Positions 34,322 through 46,642 are shown, counted from the first letter of the stretch. The stretch is DNA of 64,000 nt from Streptomyces antibioticus (GCF_002019855.1 NZ_CM007717.1:2229198-2293197), one strand, 5' to 3'. A program made the numbers and translations. Notes: a model not told the origin generated them from the sequence alone.

Positions 34322-35533
34322 TCAGTCCTCCAGTGCGGCGAGGCCGGGGAGCGTCTTGCCCTCGAGGTATTCGAGGGAGGCGCCGCCACCGGTCGAGATG
34401 TGGCCGAATGCGTTCTCGTCGAAGCCCAGGATCCGGACGGCGGCGGCGGAGTCGCCACCGCCGACGACCGTGAAGGCCGGGGAGTCGACGAGGGCCTGGG
34501 CGACCGCCTTGGTGCCCTCGGCGTAGTCGGGGTGCTCGAAGACGCCCATGGGGCCGTTCCAGAAGACGGTGGCGGCGTCGGCGAGCTTCGAGGCGTACAG
34601 CTTGCGGGTCTCGGGACCGATGTCCAGACCCTCCTGGTCGGCGGGGATCGCGTCCGCGGCGACGGTGGTGGGGTGCGCGGGGGCCTTGGTCTTCAGGTCC
34701 GGGAACTCGCCCGCGACCAGGACGTCGACCGGCAGGACCAGTTCGACGCCGGTCTTCTCCGCGCGCTCGATGTACTCGCGCACGGCCGGGACCTGGTCCT
34801 CCTGGAGCAGCGAGATGCCGACCTCGTGGCCCTGGGCCTTGAGGAAGGTGTAGGCCATGCCGCCGCCGATGAGGATGCGGTCGGCCTTGCCGAGCAGTTC
34901 GTCGATGACGGCGAGCTTGTCGGAGACCTTGGCGCCGCCGAGCGCGACGACGTAGGGGCGCCGGACGTCCTCGGTGAGCTTCTTCAGGACGTCGACCTCG
35001 GTGGCGATGAGGTAGCCGGCGTAGTGCGGCAGGCGGGCCGGGAGGTCGAAGACCGAGGCGTGCTTGCGGTGCACGGCGCCGAAGCCGTCGCCCACGTAGA
35101 CGTCGGCGAGTTCGGCGAGCTGGTCGGCGAAGGCGCCGCGCTCGACGTCGTCCTTGGCGGTCTCGCCCGCGTTGAAGCGGAGGTTCTCCACGACGGCGAC
35201 CTGGCCGTCCTGGAGGCCCGCGACGGTCTCCCGGGCGGAGTCGCCGACGGTGTCGGTCGCGAAGGCCACGCCGGTGCCGAGCAGTTCGCCGAGGCGGGCC
35301 GCGACGGGGGCGAGGGAGAACGCCGGGTCCGGGGCGCCCTTGGGGCGGCCCAGGTGGGAGGCGACGACCACCTTGGCGCCCGCGTCGGCGAGGGCCTTGA
35401 CGGTCGGCAGGACGGCGCGGATGCGGCCGTCGTCGGTGATGGTGGTTCCGTCCAGCGGCACGTTGAGGTCGGCGCGGACGAAGACCCGCCGGCCGGCCAC
35501 GCCTGCGGCGAGAAGTTCGTCGATCGTCTTCAT
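34322..35533 (-). CDS. pgk: Phosphoglycerate kinase
   Basis: Makes ATP from 1,3-bisphosphoglycerate. 403 residues. [14 protein letters not shown] is the N-terminal substrate site, SHLGRPKG follows, and the C-terminal nucleotide domain has [12 protein letters not shown] and [18 protein letters not shown] 35533. It lies between gap and tpiA in the glycolytic cluster. Confidence 0.98.
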   Translation of the reverse strand: MKTIDELLAAGVAGRRVFVRADLNVPLDGTTITDDGRIRAVLPTVKALADAGAKVVVASHLGRPKGAPDPAFSLAPVAARLGELLGTGVAFATDTVGDSARETVAGLQDGQVAVVENLRFNAGETAKDDVERGAFADQLAELADVYVGDGFGAVHRKHASVFDLPARLPHYAGYLIATEVDVLKKLTEDVRRPYVVALGGAKVSDKLAVIDELLGKADRILIGGGMAYTFLKAQGHEVGISLLQEDQVPAVREYIERAEKTGVELVLPVDVLVAGEFPDLKTKAPAHPTTVAADAIPADQEGLDIGPETRKLYASKLADAATVFWNGPMGVFEHPDYAEGTKAVAQALVDSPAFTVVGGGDSAAAVRILGFDENAFGHISTGGGASLEYLEGKTLPGLAALED

Positions 35534-35599
35534 GAAAGGGACTCCCGAGGGCTGTTGATGCTCCGTGATCGTAGACAGGGCGGTCGCGCACGCGACTCA

Positions 35600-35635
35600 G
35601 GGCCCGGGCGGCGCGTCCTTGCGCTGCCCGAGCCC
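35600..35635 (-). terminator. Hairpin between gap and pgk
   Basis: Arms 35600-35614 and 35621-35635 pair at 13 plain positions and one wobble out of 15, with a 6-base loop. It probably makes the gap message more abundant than pgk or ends part of the transcripts. Confidence 0.6.
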
Positions 35636-35666
35636 TGCTGTCACATCGAGGTGCCTGATCCGGCGA

Positions 35667-36755
<1,089 letters not shown>

Positions 36756-36904
36756 CTACCTCTCCGTGGGCCCCGTGGTGACATCGACTTCGCCCATACA
36801 CGGCATGGCGGTCCGTACCCGCCAGTAGGGGTACGGACCGCCCTGGTCGGAGGGCCTTGACGGCCGTTTTTACTACGGTGCGTCAAGGCACTTGGGACAG
36901 CGCG

Positions 36905-39862
36905 TCACTGATCAAGTGATGCGAGGGCCTTACCGATGAGCGTTCTGCGGTCGGCCGCCGACGCCACGTGCTCCAGGCCGAAGCCGAGCAGCACGGTGTC
37001 GTCGGTGGTGACCGCGCCGTAGGTCTGGAAGAGCGCTCCGGTGCGCGTCCAGTCCTTCAGTACGGCGGGGCTGCCGGCGGGCGGGCCGGACGCCCTCCAG
37101 GCGCCGAGGGAGGTCTCGAAGCCCTCGGTCTCGGTGGCCGTGCCGCCGACGACCAGCGAGGCGTCGTCGGCGAGGACGCCGTGCCCGCCCGAACCGGGGT
37201 CGGTGACATAGGCGAGGGAGATCTCGACCTGCTTGCCGGCGTAGGCGCTGAGGTCGAAGCTCACCTGCTGCCAGCCGCTGGAGGCGCCGGTGAGGGCGTT
37301 CCAGGAGCCGCTGGTGCCGGTGGCGGTGCAGGTGTTGGCGCCCAGCGTCAGATAGCGCCGCAGCCACGGGTGCTCGGCGATGTAGAAGCCGGCCCCGCAC
37401 TCCTCGGGTACGGCGGTGCCGGTGGCGCCGCCCGCCTCGGGCAGCGTGGTCCAGTCGTCGCCGCCGACGGTGTGGATCTCCACGATCGCGTTGTCGTAGC
37501 CGGGTTCGGTGTCCCACAGCAGCCGGGTGCGCAGCGCGGGAGCGTCGGCGGCGGTGACCCCGGTGAGGTCGACGGTGCGGGTGAGGCGCTTGTAGGCGTC
37601 GTCGGTGTGCACCGCGGCGGCCATGTACGCACCGCTGTACGGGCCGTACGGGTTGACGGTGCCCGCGAACTGTCCGGCGCCTGCGCTGGCGAACTGCGGG
37701 AACCGGGTCGCGGGCAGTTCGTCCGAGGTGACGCCGTAGGTGCCGGCCCGGTCCAGCGGGTTGCCGGGGGCCGCGCCGAGGGCGCCGCCGGATCCGGCGA
37801 GGCTTCCGGAGCCGGTGAACCCGGTGGCGCCGGGGGTCGACGTACGGGAGTAGGCGCCCAGGTAGTACTGGCTGAAGTCGTTCGACGGGGTGCCGTCGCC
37901 GAGGTCGACGTTGCCGCCGGCGAGTTCGCCCGCCTCGATCAGCTTGCCGCCCTCGTTGAGGAAGGCGCGCAGCTCCAACTGGGTCGGGTTGCCGGGGACG
38001 CTCGCGCCCGTGTAGTGGACGACGGTGCCGAAGTGGCCGAGCACACCGAGCGCGTCGGGGGCGCCCTGGGTGGCGACGTCCCAGACGATCGCCCTGCGGC
38101 CGTTGGCCTTCAGCGCGTCGACGTAGGTCTGCGCCTGCGTCGCGGCCGCGCCCTCCTCGGCGACCACCAGGGTGTCGGCCCGGGGCCGTTCGGCGACGGT
38201 GTAGGTGAAGTGCTCGCTCGTGACCTTCTTGCCGTCCTTGGTCTCGCCGCTGAACCAGACCTCGACCTTGTCGCCCGGTTCGCCGTCCTGCACCTTGGCG
38301 CGGTACTCGTCGAAGTAGAGGTTGTCCTCGCCGCCGTAGGTCTCGCCGCCCTTCCAGGGCCGGAGGGCCTGGTCGAGGGTGCGGCCGCCGTTGACGCGGT
38401 ACTTCAGCTCCTTGTCGCGGACCGCCTTGCGGACGACGACGGAGACTTCCTGGTCCGCGCCGCGCGAGTACGACGTGGTGAAGGGCGCCGGGGTGAAGTC
38501 GGCGGCGGTCAGACCGACCGAGGACTTGGGCCGGTCGGGCCGGGCCGCGGACTCGGCGACGGAGAGCGCGAAGGGGACGTTCTTGGCGAACTCGTCCTGG
38601 ATCAGCTTCTCGTCGTCGGGGAAGTTGAAGACCGACTGGCAGTCGGCGGCCTTCCACTCGTCGTCCGGGTCGGCGTTGGACGCGGTCTGGCAGGTCGACA
38701 TCTCCGGGGTGAACATCGCGGTGCCGTTGACGTTCGCCGCGTGGCCGTCCGCCTCGCCGTTGGTGGTGTACAGCTCCGAGGAGACCTGCGGGTGGTAGCC
38801 CGGGATCGCGGAGTTGCCGGGGGTGCCGGCGAGCGCCTTGTAGAGGACGTCGTCCGGGGTGTCGGTGGCGACCTGCCAGCCGACGCCGTAGAGCAGGAGT
38901 TCGGCGGCGGAGTGGTAGTTGATGCCGTACGTGAAGCCGATCCGCTTCTCCAGGGCGTCGAGCGCCTTGGTCTCGGGCTCGGAGCCGGGGCTCGCGCCGC
39001 GGTAGGTCTGGCTGGTGGGGTTGGGGGACGAACCCTCGTCGTCGTAGCCCCACTTGTAGGCGAAGTTGCGGTTGAGGTCGACGCCGTCGCCGGTGGAGAT
39101 CACACCGTCGCCGTTGACGTCCCGCAGGTTCTTGCGCCACAGGCGGTTGGCGGTGTTCTCGAAGGTGTGGTCGTAGCCGTCGGGGTTGGCCGACAGGACG
39201 AACCACAGCTCGGTGGAGTCGACGATGTTCTTGATCCGCCGGTCCGTCTTGTAGGCGTCCAGGTAGTGGTGGAGGAGCCGCCGGGTCATCTCCGGGGTGA
39301 TCCACTCACGGGCGTGCTGGTTGGACGCGTAGAGCACGGAGGGCTTGGAGCCGTCCTTGGAGGTCTTCGCGTTCTTGGTCAGTTTGACCGCGAGGATGTC
39401 CTGGCCCTTGATCGTCTTGCCGATGGAGACGACCTTGGTGAGACCGGGGTTCTCCTGGCCGGTGCGGAGGATCTCCTCCTTGAGGCCGCCGCTGCCGCTG
39501 TACGGGCGGAACACCCCGTCGGCGGCGGCCGCCACCCGCTTCTCGGCCCCGGCGGTGAGGGAGTGCTCGGTGAGCTCGACCCCCTTCTCCTCCAGCTTCC
39601 GCGCCTGCTGGTCGGTGAGGTAGACCTCGACGGTGGCCGTGCCCTTCTCGGGCGCCTGCTCGCTGAGTTCGTGTCCGTCCTGGCCGGCCTCCAGCAGCAG
39701 GGGTACCTGCTTCTTGGTGACCTCGGCACGGAAGACCTTGACCTCGTCGGTGTCGGAGGCCGGGTCCGGCGTGCCGTTCTGTGCCTGGGCGATGGGTGCG
39801 AGGCTCGCTCCGGTGATCAGGAGCGCGCCGACAGCGAGGATCGATCTCGCTCTGTGTCTCAT
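36905..39862 (-). CDS. Secreted zinc carboxypeptidase (M14) with C-terminal accessory domains
   Basis: 985 residues. A Sec signal peptide ends IAQA-QNG after residue 27. A propeptide-like region follows to about 120, then the M14 domain: NQHAREW gives zinc ligands His183 and Glu186, NYHS gives His317 and FTPEM gives catalytic Glu387; ANPDGYDH and VDLNRNF are family blocks. From about 430 come a regulatory beta-domain and a class-I-glutaminase-like alpha/beta domain, and from about 760 an immune-inhibitor-A/MAM-like beta domain (IVEIHTVGGDDWTTLPE, WQQVSFDLSAYAGKQVEISL). It is a secreted exopeptidase, released from the cell, with no sortase or membrane anchor. Confidence 0.92.
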   Translation of the reverse strand: MRHRARSILAVGALLITGASLAPIAQAQNGTPDPASDTDEVKVFRAEVTKKQVPLLLEAGQDGHELSEQAPEKGTATVEVYLTDQQARKLEEKGVELTEHSLTAGAEKRVAAAADGVFRPYSGSGGLKEEILRTGQENPGLTKVVSIGKTIKGQDILAVKLTKNAKTSKDGSKPSVLYASNQHAREWITPEMTRRLLHHYLDAYKTDRRIKNIVDSTELWFVLSANPDGYDHTFENTANRLWRKNLRDVNGDGVISTGDGVDLNRNFAYKWGYDDEGSSPNPTSQTYRGASPGSEPETKALDALEKRIGFTYGINYHSAAELLLYGVGWQVATDTPDDVLYKALAGTPGNSAIPGYHPQVSSELYTTNGEADGHAANVNGTAMFTPEMSTCQTASNADPDDEWKAADCQSVFNFPDDEKLIQDEFAKNVPFALSVAESAARPDRPKSSVGLTAADFTPAPFTTSYSRGADQEVSVVVRKAVRDKELKYRVNGGRTLDQALRPWKGGETYGGEDNLYFDEYRAKVQDGEPGDKVEVWFSGETKDGKKVTSEHFTYTVAERPRADTLVVAEEGAAATQAQTYVDALKANGRRAIVWDVATQGAPDALGVLGHFGTVVHYTGASVPGNPTQLELRAFLNEGGKLIEAGELAGGNVDLGDGTPSNDFSQYYLGAYSRTSTPGATGFTGSGSLAGSGGALGAAPGNPLDRAGTYGVTSDELPATRFPQFASAGAGQFAGTVNPYGPYSGAYMAAAVHTDDAYKRLTRTVDLTGVTAADAPALRTRLLWDTEPGYDNAIVEIHTVGGDDWTTLPEAGGATGTAVPEECGAGFYIAEHPWLRRYLTLGANTCTATGTSGSWNALTGASSGWQQVSFDLSAYAGKQVEISLAYVTDPGSGGHGVLADDASLVVGGTATETEGFETSLGAWRASGPPAGSPAVLKDWTRTGALFQTYGAVTTDDTVLLGFGLEHVASAADRRTLIGKALASLDQ

Positions 39863-39958
39863 GAACCCCCCTAGCAGTGGTCCGCCACACCGGCGAACAG
39901 ATGTCAGGCTCGTGTCAGTTCATGATCGAGTCAAGGGTGCCTCACGGGCCGTCACACA

Positions 39959-39992
39959 CCGCCGCGGTAGCCCAATCGGACTACCGCGGCGG
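39959..39992 (-). terminator. Hairpin terminator after whiA
   Basis: CCGCCGCGGTAG and CTACCGCGGCGG form a perfect 12-bp stem with a 10-base loop, downstream of the uvrC-rapZ-yvcK-whiA operon and upstream of the carboxypeptidase gene. Confidence 0.8.
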
Positions 39993-40067
39993 GTAAATGA
40001 CGTTGCGTCAGTGATTCTTTCGGCCGATCCGGCGGCCGTTGTACCGGCGTTTCCGTCGGCCGTTCCG

Positions 40068-41057
40068 TCAGCCCACGAGGTTGTCGGCCAGCTCCTCGGA
40101 GAGGTTGGCCTCCGTGCCCGGGATGCCGAGGTCGGAGGCGCGCTTGTCGGCCATCGCGAGCAGCCGGCGGATCCGGCCGGCGACGGCGTCCTTGGTGAGC
40201 GGCGGGTCGGCGAGCGCGCCCAGCTCCTCCAGGGACGCCTGCTTGTGCTCCATGCGCAGCCGGCCGGCGGCCGCGAGGTGCTCGGGGACCTCGTCGGCGA
40301 GGATCTCCAGAGCGCGCTGGACGCGGGCCCCGGCGGCGACTGCGGCGCGGGCGGAGCGGCGCAGGTTGGCGTCGTCGAAGTTGGCGAGGCGGTTCGCCGT
40401 GGCGCGCACCTCGCGGCGCATCCGGCGCTCCTCCCAGGCCAGCACCGACTCATGGGCGCCGAGGCGGGTGAGCAGCGCGCCGATCGCGTCGCCGTCGCGG
40501 ACGACGACCCGGTCGACGCCGCGGACCTCGCGGGCCTTCGCGGCGATCGACAGCCGGCGGGCGGCGCCGACCAGCGCGAGCGCGGCCTCGGGGCCCGGGC
40601 AGGTCACCTCCAGGGAGGAGGAGCGGCCGGGCTCGGTGAGCGAGCCGTGCGCCAGGAAGGCACCGCGCCAGGCGGCCTCGGCGTCGCAGGTCGCTCCGGA
40701 GACCACCTGCGGCGGCAGACCGCGGATCGGGCGGCCGCGGCCGTCGACCAGTCCGGTCTGCCGGGCGAGCTGGTCACCGCCGGCGACCACCCGGACCACA
40801 TAGCGGGAGCCGCGGCGCAGACCGCCGGGCGCCATCACGATCAGTTCCGAGCTGTGGCCGAAGATCTCCAGGATGTCCCGCTTGAGGCGCCGGGCCGCCA
40901 TCGCCGTGTCCAGCTCCGCCTCGATCACGATGCGGCCGCTCACCAGGTGGAGGCCGCCGGCGAACCGCAGGATGGCCGAGACCTCCGCCTTTCTGCAGCA
41001 GGTCCGGGTGACGGGTAGCCGGGAGATCTCGTCCTTCACCGCTGCCGTCATCGCCAT
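40068..41057 (-). CDS. whiA: Sporulation/DNA-binding regulator WhiA
   Basis: 329 residues, the normal size. WhiA activates septation and sporulation genes with WhiB in Streptomyces. It joins a degenerate LAGLIDADG homing-endonuclease-like N-terminal domain ([21 protein letters not shown]) to a C-terminal helix-turn-helix ([33 protein letters not shown]). ATG 41057 follows GGAAGGA at 7-base spacing and overlaps the yvcK end by 10 bases. It is the last gene of the cluster. Confidence 0.97.
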   Translation of the reverse strand: MAMTAAVKDEISRLPVTRTCCRKAEVSAILRFAGGLHLVSGRIVIEAELDTAMAARRLKRDILEIFGHSSELIVMAPGGLRRGSRYVVRVVAGGDQLARQTGLVDGRGRPIRGLPPQVVSGATCDAEAAWRGAFLAHGSLTEPGRSSSLEVTCPGPEAALALVGAARRLSIAAKAREVRGVDRVVVRDGDAIGALLTRLGAHESVLAWEERRMRREVRATANRLANFDDANLRRSARAAVAAGARVQRALEILADEVPEHLAAAGRLRMEHKQASLEELGALADPPLTKDAVAGRIRRLLAMADKRASDLGIPGTEANLSEELADNLVG

Positions 41058-42115
41058 GGGCCGATCCTTCCATGCATCCGAAAAATACGGTCGTACGCGG
41101 CGGCGAGGAGCTCCGGGTCGTGCCGGGGCGTTCCGTCGGTCCGGGCCACCGTCGCCAGCTCGACCGCGGCTCCGAACCGCTGGGCGGCGTCGGTGAGGGA
41201 GTCCCGGTCGGGCACGGCGGCCTCGTCGGCCAGCACCACGTCCAGGGCGAGTTTAGGGGCGTGTCGTCCCAAAACCTCCAAATGACGCTGCGGGGAGAAG
41301 CCGTCGGTTTCTCCCGGCTGCGGCGCGAGGTTCAGCGAGAGTACCCGGCGCGCCTTGGTCTCCATCAGGGCGTCCAGGAGTTCGGGCACCAGCAGATGCG
41401 GGATGACCGAGGAGAACCAGGAGCCGGGGCCCAGCACCACCCAGTCCGCGTCGAGGACGGCCGCCACCGCCTCGGGCACGGCCGGCGGGTCGTGCGGCAC
41501 CAGGTGCACGGACTGCACCTCACCGGGGGTGAGGGCCACGGTGGCCTGGCCGCGGACGGTGTCCACGTCCTCCGGCCGCCGTGGATCGTGCCCCTTGACC
41601 AGCGCCTGCAGCTCCAGCGGCACGGCGGACATGGGCAGCACCCGGCCGTGCGCGCCCAGCAGGTTGCCGACCAGGTCCAGGGCCTGGACATGGTCGCCGA
41701 GCTGCTCCCAGAGGGCGACGATCAGCAGATTGCCGACCGCGTGGCCGTTGATCTCGCCCTGGGACTGGAAGCGGTGCTGGATGACCCGGGCCCAGGTCTG
41801 GCCCCAGTCGTCGTCACCGCACAGCGCCGCCAGGGCCTTGCGCAGATCGCCGGGGGGCAGCACCCCCAGCTCGTCCCTGAGGCGTCCGCTGGAGCCACCG
41901 TCGTCGGCGACGGTGACGACACCGGTGAGGTCACCGGTGATGCGCCGCAGCGCGGTCAGTGAGGCGGACAGCCCCATGCCACCGCCGAGGGCGACGACCT
42001 TCGGCTGGGTGCCGCGGCGGCGCGCCCGGGCGCCCCTTGCCTCGGCCTGTCGGCCGACGCGCCGGTCCGGCGGCACTCTGCGCAGCCGGCCCAGCCGCGG
42101 AGTACGTCCTGTCAT
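41048..42115 (-). CDS. yvcK: Gluconeogenesis factor YvcK/CuvA-like protein
   Basis: 355 residues, UPF0052 family; binds UDP-sugars and affects cell-wall synthesis and carbon-source use in other bacteria. [19 protein letters not shown] opens the Rossmann-like fold after a 37-residue Arg-rich extension, [13 protein letters not shown] and GNLLIVALW are family blocks, and [19 protein letters not shown] is strongly conserved. ATG overlaps the rapZ stop and its end overlaps whiA. Confidence 0.95.
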   Translation of the reverse strand: MTGRTPRLGRLRRVPPDRRVGRQAEARGARARRRGTQPKVVALGGGMGLSASLTALRRITGDLTGVVTVADDGGSSGRLRDELGVLPPGDLRKALAALCGDDDWGQTWARVIQHRFQSQGEINGHAVGNLLIVALWEQLGDHVQALDLVGNLLGAHGRVLPMSAVPLELQALVKGHDPRRPEDVDTVRGQATVALTPGEVQSVHLVPHDPPAVPEAVAAVLDADWVVLGPGSWFSSVIPHLLVPELLDALMETKARRVLSLNLAPQPGETDGFSPQRHLEVLGRHAPKLALDVVLADEAAVPDRDSLTDAAQRFGAAVELATVARTDGTPRHDPELLAAAYDRIFRMHGRIGPWR

Positions 42116-43119
42116 TCCCGTCCCATGTCCCGGTGCACGACCACCGTCTCCACGCCCTCGGCCGCGAGACGCGCGGCGAGCTTCTCCGACATCGCGACCG
42201 AACGGTGCTTGCCGCCCGTACAGCCGACCGCGATGGTCACATACCGCTTACCCTCCCGACGGTAGCCCGCGGCAACCAACTGGAGGAGTTCGGTGTACCG
42301 GTCCAGGAACTCCTTCGCCCCGGGCTGGTTGAGGACGTACGCCGAGACCTCGTCGTTGAGGCCGGTGTAGGGGCGCAGCTCCGGGACCCAGTGCGGATTG
42401 GGCAGGAACCGCATGTCCACGACCAGGTCGGCGTCGACCGGGAGGCCGTACTTGAAGCCGAACGACATGACGGTGGCCCGCAGCTCGGGCTCCTCCTCGC
42501 CGGCGAACTGGGCGTCCATCTTGGCGCGCAGTTCGTGCACGTTGAGGCTGGAGGTGTCGATCACCAGGTCGGCGTCCCCGCGCAGCTCGCGCAGCAGCTC
42601 GCGCTCGGCGTCGATGCCGTCCACGATCCGGCCGTCGCCCTGGAGCGGGTGCGGGCGGCGCACCGACTCGAAGCGGCGCACCAGGGCGTCGTCGGAGGAC
42701 TCCAGGAACACGATCCGCCGCGTGACGTGCTTGGACTCCAGGTCCGCGAGCGACTCGCGGAGGTTGTCGAAGAAGCGCCGGCCACGCACGTCGACGACGA
42801 CCGCGATCCGCGCCACATTGCCCTGGGAGCGGGCGCCCAGCTCGACCATGGTGGGGATCAGGGCGGGCGGGAGGTTGTCGACCACGAACCAGCCGAGGTC
42901 CTCCAGGCACTTCGCGGCCGTGGAACGGCCGGCCCCGGACATACCGGAGATGATCACCAGCTCGGGGATGGCCGCGTCGGGGATCCCGGGCGGCGTGCTG
43001 TCCGTACTCACCTGTGCTCCGTCTTCGTGGTTCGCGGATCGCGCCGCCTTCGCGGACTGCGCGACCGTCGCGGACGTCTGTTCTCGCTCGGTCCTGGGTT
43101 CCACGTCGTGCTCGCTCAT
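42112..43119 (-). CDS. rapZ: RNase adapter/nucleotide-binding protein RapZ
   Basis: 335 residues, YvcJ/RapZ family. The P-loop reads [19 protein letters not shown], with Arg where most P-loops have Lys; this variant is what I recall as normal in actinobacteria. [15 protein letters not shown] and the C-terminal [17 protein letters not shown] are family markers. The first 50 residues are a polar extension. The ATG overlaps the uvrC stop. RapZ regulates amino-sugar synthesis by RNA decay in enteric bacteria; the role in Streptomyces is not established. Confidence 0.95.
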   Translation of the reverse strand: MSEHDVEPRTEREQTSATVAQSAKAARSANHEDGAQVSTDSTPPGIPDAAIPELVIISGMSGAGRSTAAKCLEDLGWFVVDNLPPALIPTMVELGARSQGNVARIAVVVDVRGRRFFDNLRESLADLESKHVTRRIVFLESSDDALVRRFESVRRPHPLQGDGRIVDGIDAERELLRELRGDADLVIDTSSLNVHELRAKMDAQFAGEEEPELRATVMSFGFKYGLPVDADLVVDMRFLPNPHWVPELRPYTGLNDEVSAYVLNQPGAKEFLDRYTELLQLVAAGYRREGKRYVTIAVGCTGGKHRSVAMSEKLAARLAAEGVETVVVHRDMGRE

Positions 43120-45227
43120 GGCTCCTGCCCCCGTCGTTCTTCCGGAGCGCCCGCCGGGACGGGCTCTCCGGGGGAACCCGCCGTCGTGTCGGGTTCTCCT
43201 TCTTCAATGATCTCTCCGGTCGCCGTGTTCACGGCGGGGGCGGGCGGTGCCGCCCGGGCGAGGGCCACGGCGATGGTCTCGGCCGTCTTGCGGCCGATGC
43301 CGGGGACCTCGCGGATCTGGTCGATCGTCGCGGCCCGCAGCTTCTTCACCGAGCCGAAGTGCTTGATCAACGCCTGCTTGCGGGTCTCGCCGAGACCCGG
43401 CACGTCGTCCAGCGGACCGGCCCGGAAACGCTTGGCCCGCTTGCTGCGCTGGTAGGTGATCGCGAAGCGGTGCGCCTCGTCCCGGACCCGCTGGAGCAGG
43501 TAGAGGCCCTCGCTGCTGCGGGGCAGCACGACCGGGTCGTCGTCCTGCGGCAGCCAGACCTCCTCCAGGCGCTTGGCGAGACCACAGACGGCGATGTCGT
43601 CGATCCCCAGCTCGTCCAGGGCGCGCCGGGCCGCCGCCACCTGCGGCTTGCCGCCGTCCACGACGACGAGCTGCGGCGGGTAGGCGAAGCGCCGGGGACG
43701 GCCGTCCTCGTCCTTGAGACCGCGGTCCCTGGGGTCGCGGTCCTCGGGGTCGCGGTCGTCCAGGTCGGGGCCGGTGCCGTCGCCGGTCTCGCCGTCCGGC
43801 TCCTCGTCGGTCCACTCCCCCGTGCGCTCCTTCTCGGCCAGGTAGCGCCGGAAGCGGCGGGTGATCACCTCGTGCATCGAGCGGACGTCGTCCTGGCCCT
43901 CGAAGCCCTTGATCTGGAAACGGCGGTACTCGCTCTTGCGGGCCAAGCCGTCCTCGAAGACGACCATGGAGGCCACCACGTCGTCGCCCTGGAGGTGGGA
44001 GATGTCGTAGCACTCGATCCGCAGCGGCGCGCTGTCCAGGTCGAGGGCGTCGGCGATCTCCTCCAGCGCGCGCGAGCGCGTGGTGAGGTCGGAGGCCCGC
44101 TTGGTCTTGTGCAGGACGAGCGCCTGCTGCGCGTTGCGCTCGACCGTCTCCATCAGGGCGCGCTTGTCGCCGCGCTGCGGTATGCGCAGCGAGACGCCGG
44201 AGCCGCGGCGCCCGGTGAGCCACTCCTGCACCGGCTCCACCGGGTCGGGCAGGGCGGGGACCAGCACCTCCTTGGGCACGGCGTCGCCGGTCTCCTCGCC
44301 GTAGAGCTGCTGGAGGGCGTGCTCGACGAGGGCGCCCGTGGTGATCTCCTCGACCTTGTCGGTGACCCAGCCGCGCTGGCCGCGCACCCGGCCGCCCCGG
44401 ACGTGGAAGATCTGGACGGCCGCCTCCAGCTCGTCCTCGGCGACCGCGATCAGATCGGCGTCGGTCGCGTCGGCGAGCACGACCGCGTTTTTCTCCATGG
44501 CCTTCTTCAGCGCGCCGATGTCGTCACGCAGCCGGGCCGCCCGCTCGTACTCCATCTCCTCAGCCGCCTCCGTCATCTGCTTCTCCAGACGGCGGAGGTA
44601 GGTGCCGGTGCGGCCCGTCATGAAGTCGCAGAACTCGTCCGCCAGTTCCCGGTGGTCCTCGGCGGAGACCCGGCCGACGCAGGGCGCCGCGCACTTGCCG
44701 ATGTACCCGAGCAGACACGGACGGCCCGTACGCGCGGCGTTCTTGAAGACACCGGCGGAGCAGGTGCGGACCGGGAAGACGCGCAGCAGGAGGTCGACGG
44801 TGTCCCGGATCGCCCACGCGTGCGCGTACGGCCCGAAGTAGCGCACGCCCTTCTTCTTGTGGCCGCGCATGACCTGGACGCGCGGGAACTCCTCGTTCAT
44901 CGTCACCGCGAGGTACGGGTAGCTCTTGTCGTCGCGGTACTTCACGTTGAACCGCGGGTCGTACTCCTTGATCCAGGAGTACTCGAGCTGGAGTGCCTCG
45001 ACCTCCGTGGACACGACCGTCCACTCCACGGAGGCGGCCGTGGTGACCATCGAGCGGGTGCGCGGGTGCAGGCCGGCCAGGTCCTGGAAGTAGTTCGCCA
45101 GGCGCTGGCGCAGGCTCTTCGCCTTTCCGACGTAGATCACCCGGCGGTGCTCGTCGCGGAATCGGTACACCCCGGGGGAGTCCGGGATCTGTCCCGGCTT
45201 GGGGCGGTAACTGGAGGGGTCGGCCAT
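43116..45227 (-). CDS. uvrC: Excinuclease ABC subunit C
   Basis: 703 residues. UvrC makes both incisions in nucleotide excision repair. The N-terminal GIY-YIG nuclease domain ([20 protein letters not shown]) is at residues 15-35, four cysteines ([19 protein letters not shown]) form the Fe-S site, a UVR domain lies near 205-240, the RNase H-like domain holds [23 protein letters not shown], and the tandem helix-hairpin-helix ([24 protein letters not shown]) is at the end. An acidic D/E/R repeat ([16 protein letters not shown]) sits before residue 500. It is first of the four-gene overlapping operon. Confidence 0.97.
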   Translation of the reverse strand: MADPSSYRPKPGQIPDSPGVYRFRDEHRRVIYVGKAKSLRQRLANYFQDLAGLHPRTRSMVTTAASVEWTVVSTEVEALQLEYSWIKEYDPRFNVKYRDDKSYPYLAVTMNEEFPRVQVMRGHKKKGVRYFGPYAHAWAIRDTVDLLLRVFPVRTCSAGVFKNAARTGRPCLLGYIGKCAAPCVGRVSAEDHRELADEFCDFMTGRTGTYLRRLEKQMTEAAEEMEYERAARLRDDIGALKKAMEKNAVVLADATDADLIAVAEDELEAAVQIFHVRGGRVRGQRGWVTDKVEEITTGALVEHALQQLYGEETGDAVPKEVLVPALPDPVEPVQEWLTGRRGSGVSLRIPQRGDKRALMETVERNAQQALVLHKTKRASDLTTRSRALEEIADALDLDSAPLRIECYDISHLQGDDVVASMVVFEDGLARKSEYRRFQIKGFEGQDDVRSMHEVITRRFRRYLAEKERTGEWTDEEPDGETGDGTGPDLDDRDPEDRDPRDRGLKDEDGRPRRFAYPPQLVVVDGGKPQVAAARRALDELGIDDIAVCGLAKRLEEVWLPQDDDPVVLPRSSEGLYLLQRVRDEAHRFAITYQRSKRAKRFRAGPLDDVPGLGETRKQALIKHFGSVKKLRAATIDQIREVPGIGRKTAETIAVALARAAPPAPAVNTATGEIIEEGEPDTTAGSPGEPVPAGAPEERRGQEP

Positions 45228-45505
45228 GTCTCACACCCTACTGGCGCGGGGTGACACTCCGGCGGGGCTGTGGACAACCGTCGGGGTGTCCGCGAAGGGG
45301 CCTGCCCGGCCCACCGGCCGGGCGCATGTGCCACTCGGGCATCAGGTGTTGTCGGGACTTGGTCAACACGCTTCAATGCGGGGGAACTCGAGGCCCTGAA
45401 GGACGCCGTACGGATGTGAAGGAGGCCCGGCGTCGCCGAGGAGGCCCCGTTCCCGACGCGAACGGTCCGACCAGCCGTCGCGCGCATTCACAGAGAGGCC
45501 CCTGC

Positions 45506-46570
45506 ATGCCGCACGCCACACAGCACGCGGACGCCCCCGACACCACCCGCACCGTCCACACCGCGGACGACACCGTCGCCGGTGGCCCGGTGCTCACCGC
45601 TGTCCCCGCGGTCACGGCCGGAACCGCCGTGTCCGCCGTCTCCGCGCTCACCGCGGAACTGGACACGGTCCTGCGGAGCGGCCCGTTCCATGTCGCGCTG
45701 CGTGCCGCGATAGCCGCCCGTGGACTGCCCCTCCAGCGGGTCCAGCACCATCTGTCGCGGTACGGGGTCAAAGTCGGCGTCACGAGTCTGAGCTACTGGC
45801 AGCAGGGCGCCCGCCGGCCCCAGCGCCCGGAGTCGCTGCGCGCGGTCCGCGCGCTGGAGGAGATCCTGCATCTGCCGGACGAGTCCCTGATCCGGCTGCT
45901 CGCGGACACCGACACCCGGGACCAGGACACCACCGGACAGCCCGCGAGCCGCTCCTACCGCTCGCTCCTGGAGGCCGGCGACGCCCTCGAACGGCTGCTT
46001 GCCGAACTGGAGTGCCCACCCGACGACGGGCTGCACACCCTCGGCCATCACGAGCGGGTCCGCATCGGGGGCCGCCGCGAGCTGAAGCACCGCGAGTCGC
46101 AGCACATCGTGCGCGCGCACCGCGACGGGGTGGACCGTTTCGTCGCCGTCCACCACGGGGACCCCGGCTGCACACCCGAACGGATGACGGTGCACGCGCT
46201 GGAGAACTGCCGCACGGGCCGGATCCGCCGCCATCACGGCACCGGCGTCCTGGTGGCCGAGCTGCTCTTCGACACCCGGCTGCGGGCCGGTGACACCTTC
46301 CTGTTCCGCTACGCCGTCGAGGACGGCACCGCCGGTGCCTCCCGCGAGTACGTCCGCGGTTTCGGCGCGGCGGGCGGCCAGTACGCGCTCCAGGTCCGTT
46401 TCGACGGGGGCGCGCTGCCGTTGCGCTGCCACCGCTTCACCCAGCACTCACCGGCCGCCCCGCGCGGGGGCCGCCAGGAACTCCCCCTCAGCGACCACCA
46501 CCGCTCGGTCCATCTCGTGGAGCCCCGGGTGCGGTCGGGGATGGTGGGCATCGGGTGGGAGTGGGAGTGA
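45506..46570 (+). CDS. Helix-turn-helix (XRE-like) regulator with unknown C-terminal domain
   Basis: 354 residues. An N-terminal 50-residue Ala/Thr/Val-rich stretch is followed by a helical DNA-binding-like region (FHVALRAAIAARGLPLQRVQHHLSRYGVKVGVTSLSYWQQGARRPQRPESLRAVRALEEIL; residues about 62-125). The C-terminal 200 residues contain HERVRIGGRRELKHRESQHIVRAHRDGVDRF and a beta-rich part (EDGTAGASREYVRGF), which I do not recognise. ATG 45506 follows AGAGAGG at 8 bases. It is divergent from uvrC, with 278 bp between. Confidence 0.8.
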   Translation: MPHATQHADAPDTTRTVHTADDTVAGGPVLTAVPAVTAGTAVSAVSALTAELDTVLRSGPFHVALRAAIAARGLPLQRVQHHLSRYGVKVGVTSLSYWQQGARRPQRPESLRAVRALEEILHLPDESLIRLLADTDTRDQDTTGQPASRSYRSLLEAGDALERLLAELECPPDDGLHTLGHHERVRIGGRRELKHRESQHIVRAHRDGVDRFVAVHHGDPGCTPERMTVHALENCRTGRIRRHHGTGVLVAELLFDTRLRAGDTFLFRYAVEDGTAGASREYVRGFGAAGGQYALQVRFDGGALPLRCHRFTQHSPAAPRGGRQELPLSDHHRSVHLVEPRVRSGMVGIGWEWE

Positions 46571-46642
46571 CGGCGCCCCGGCGCCTGTCATCCTGTCCAC
46601 GGCGTCAGTGCCGTGCCCGCAGTCTGTGAAGGGATCGTTCGC

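Noticed and set aside
36968..39874. 968-codon plus-strand frame opposite the carboxypeptidase gene
   Set aside because: The minus-strand M14 protein has a signal peptide, zinc ligands and catalytic Glu; the opposite frame has only Val/Gly/Leu-rich sequence with no domain.
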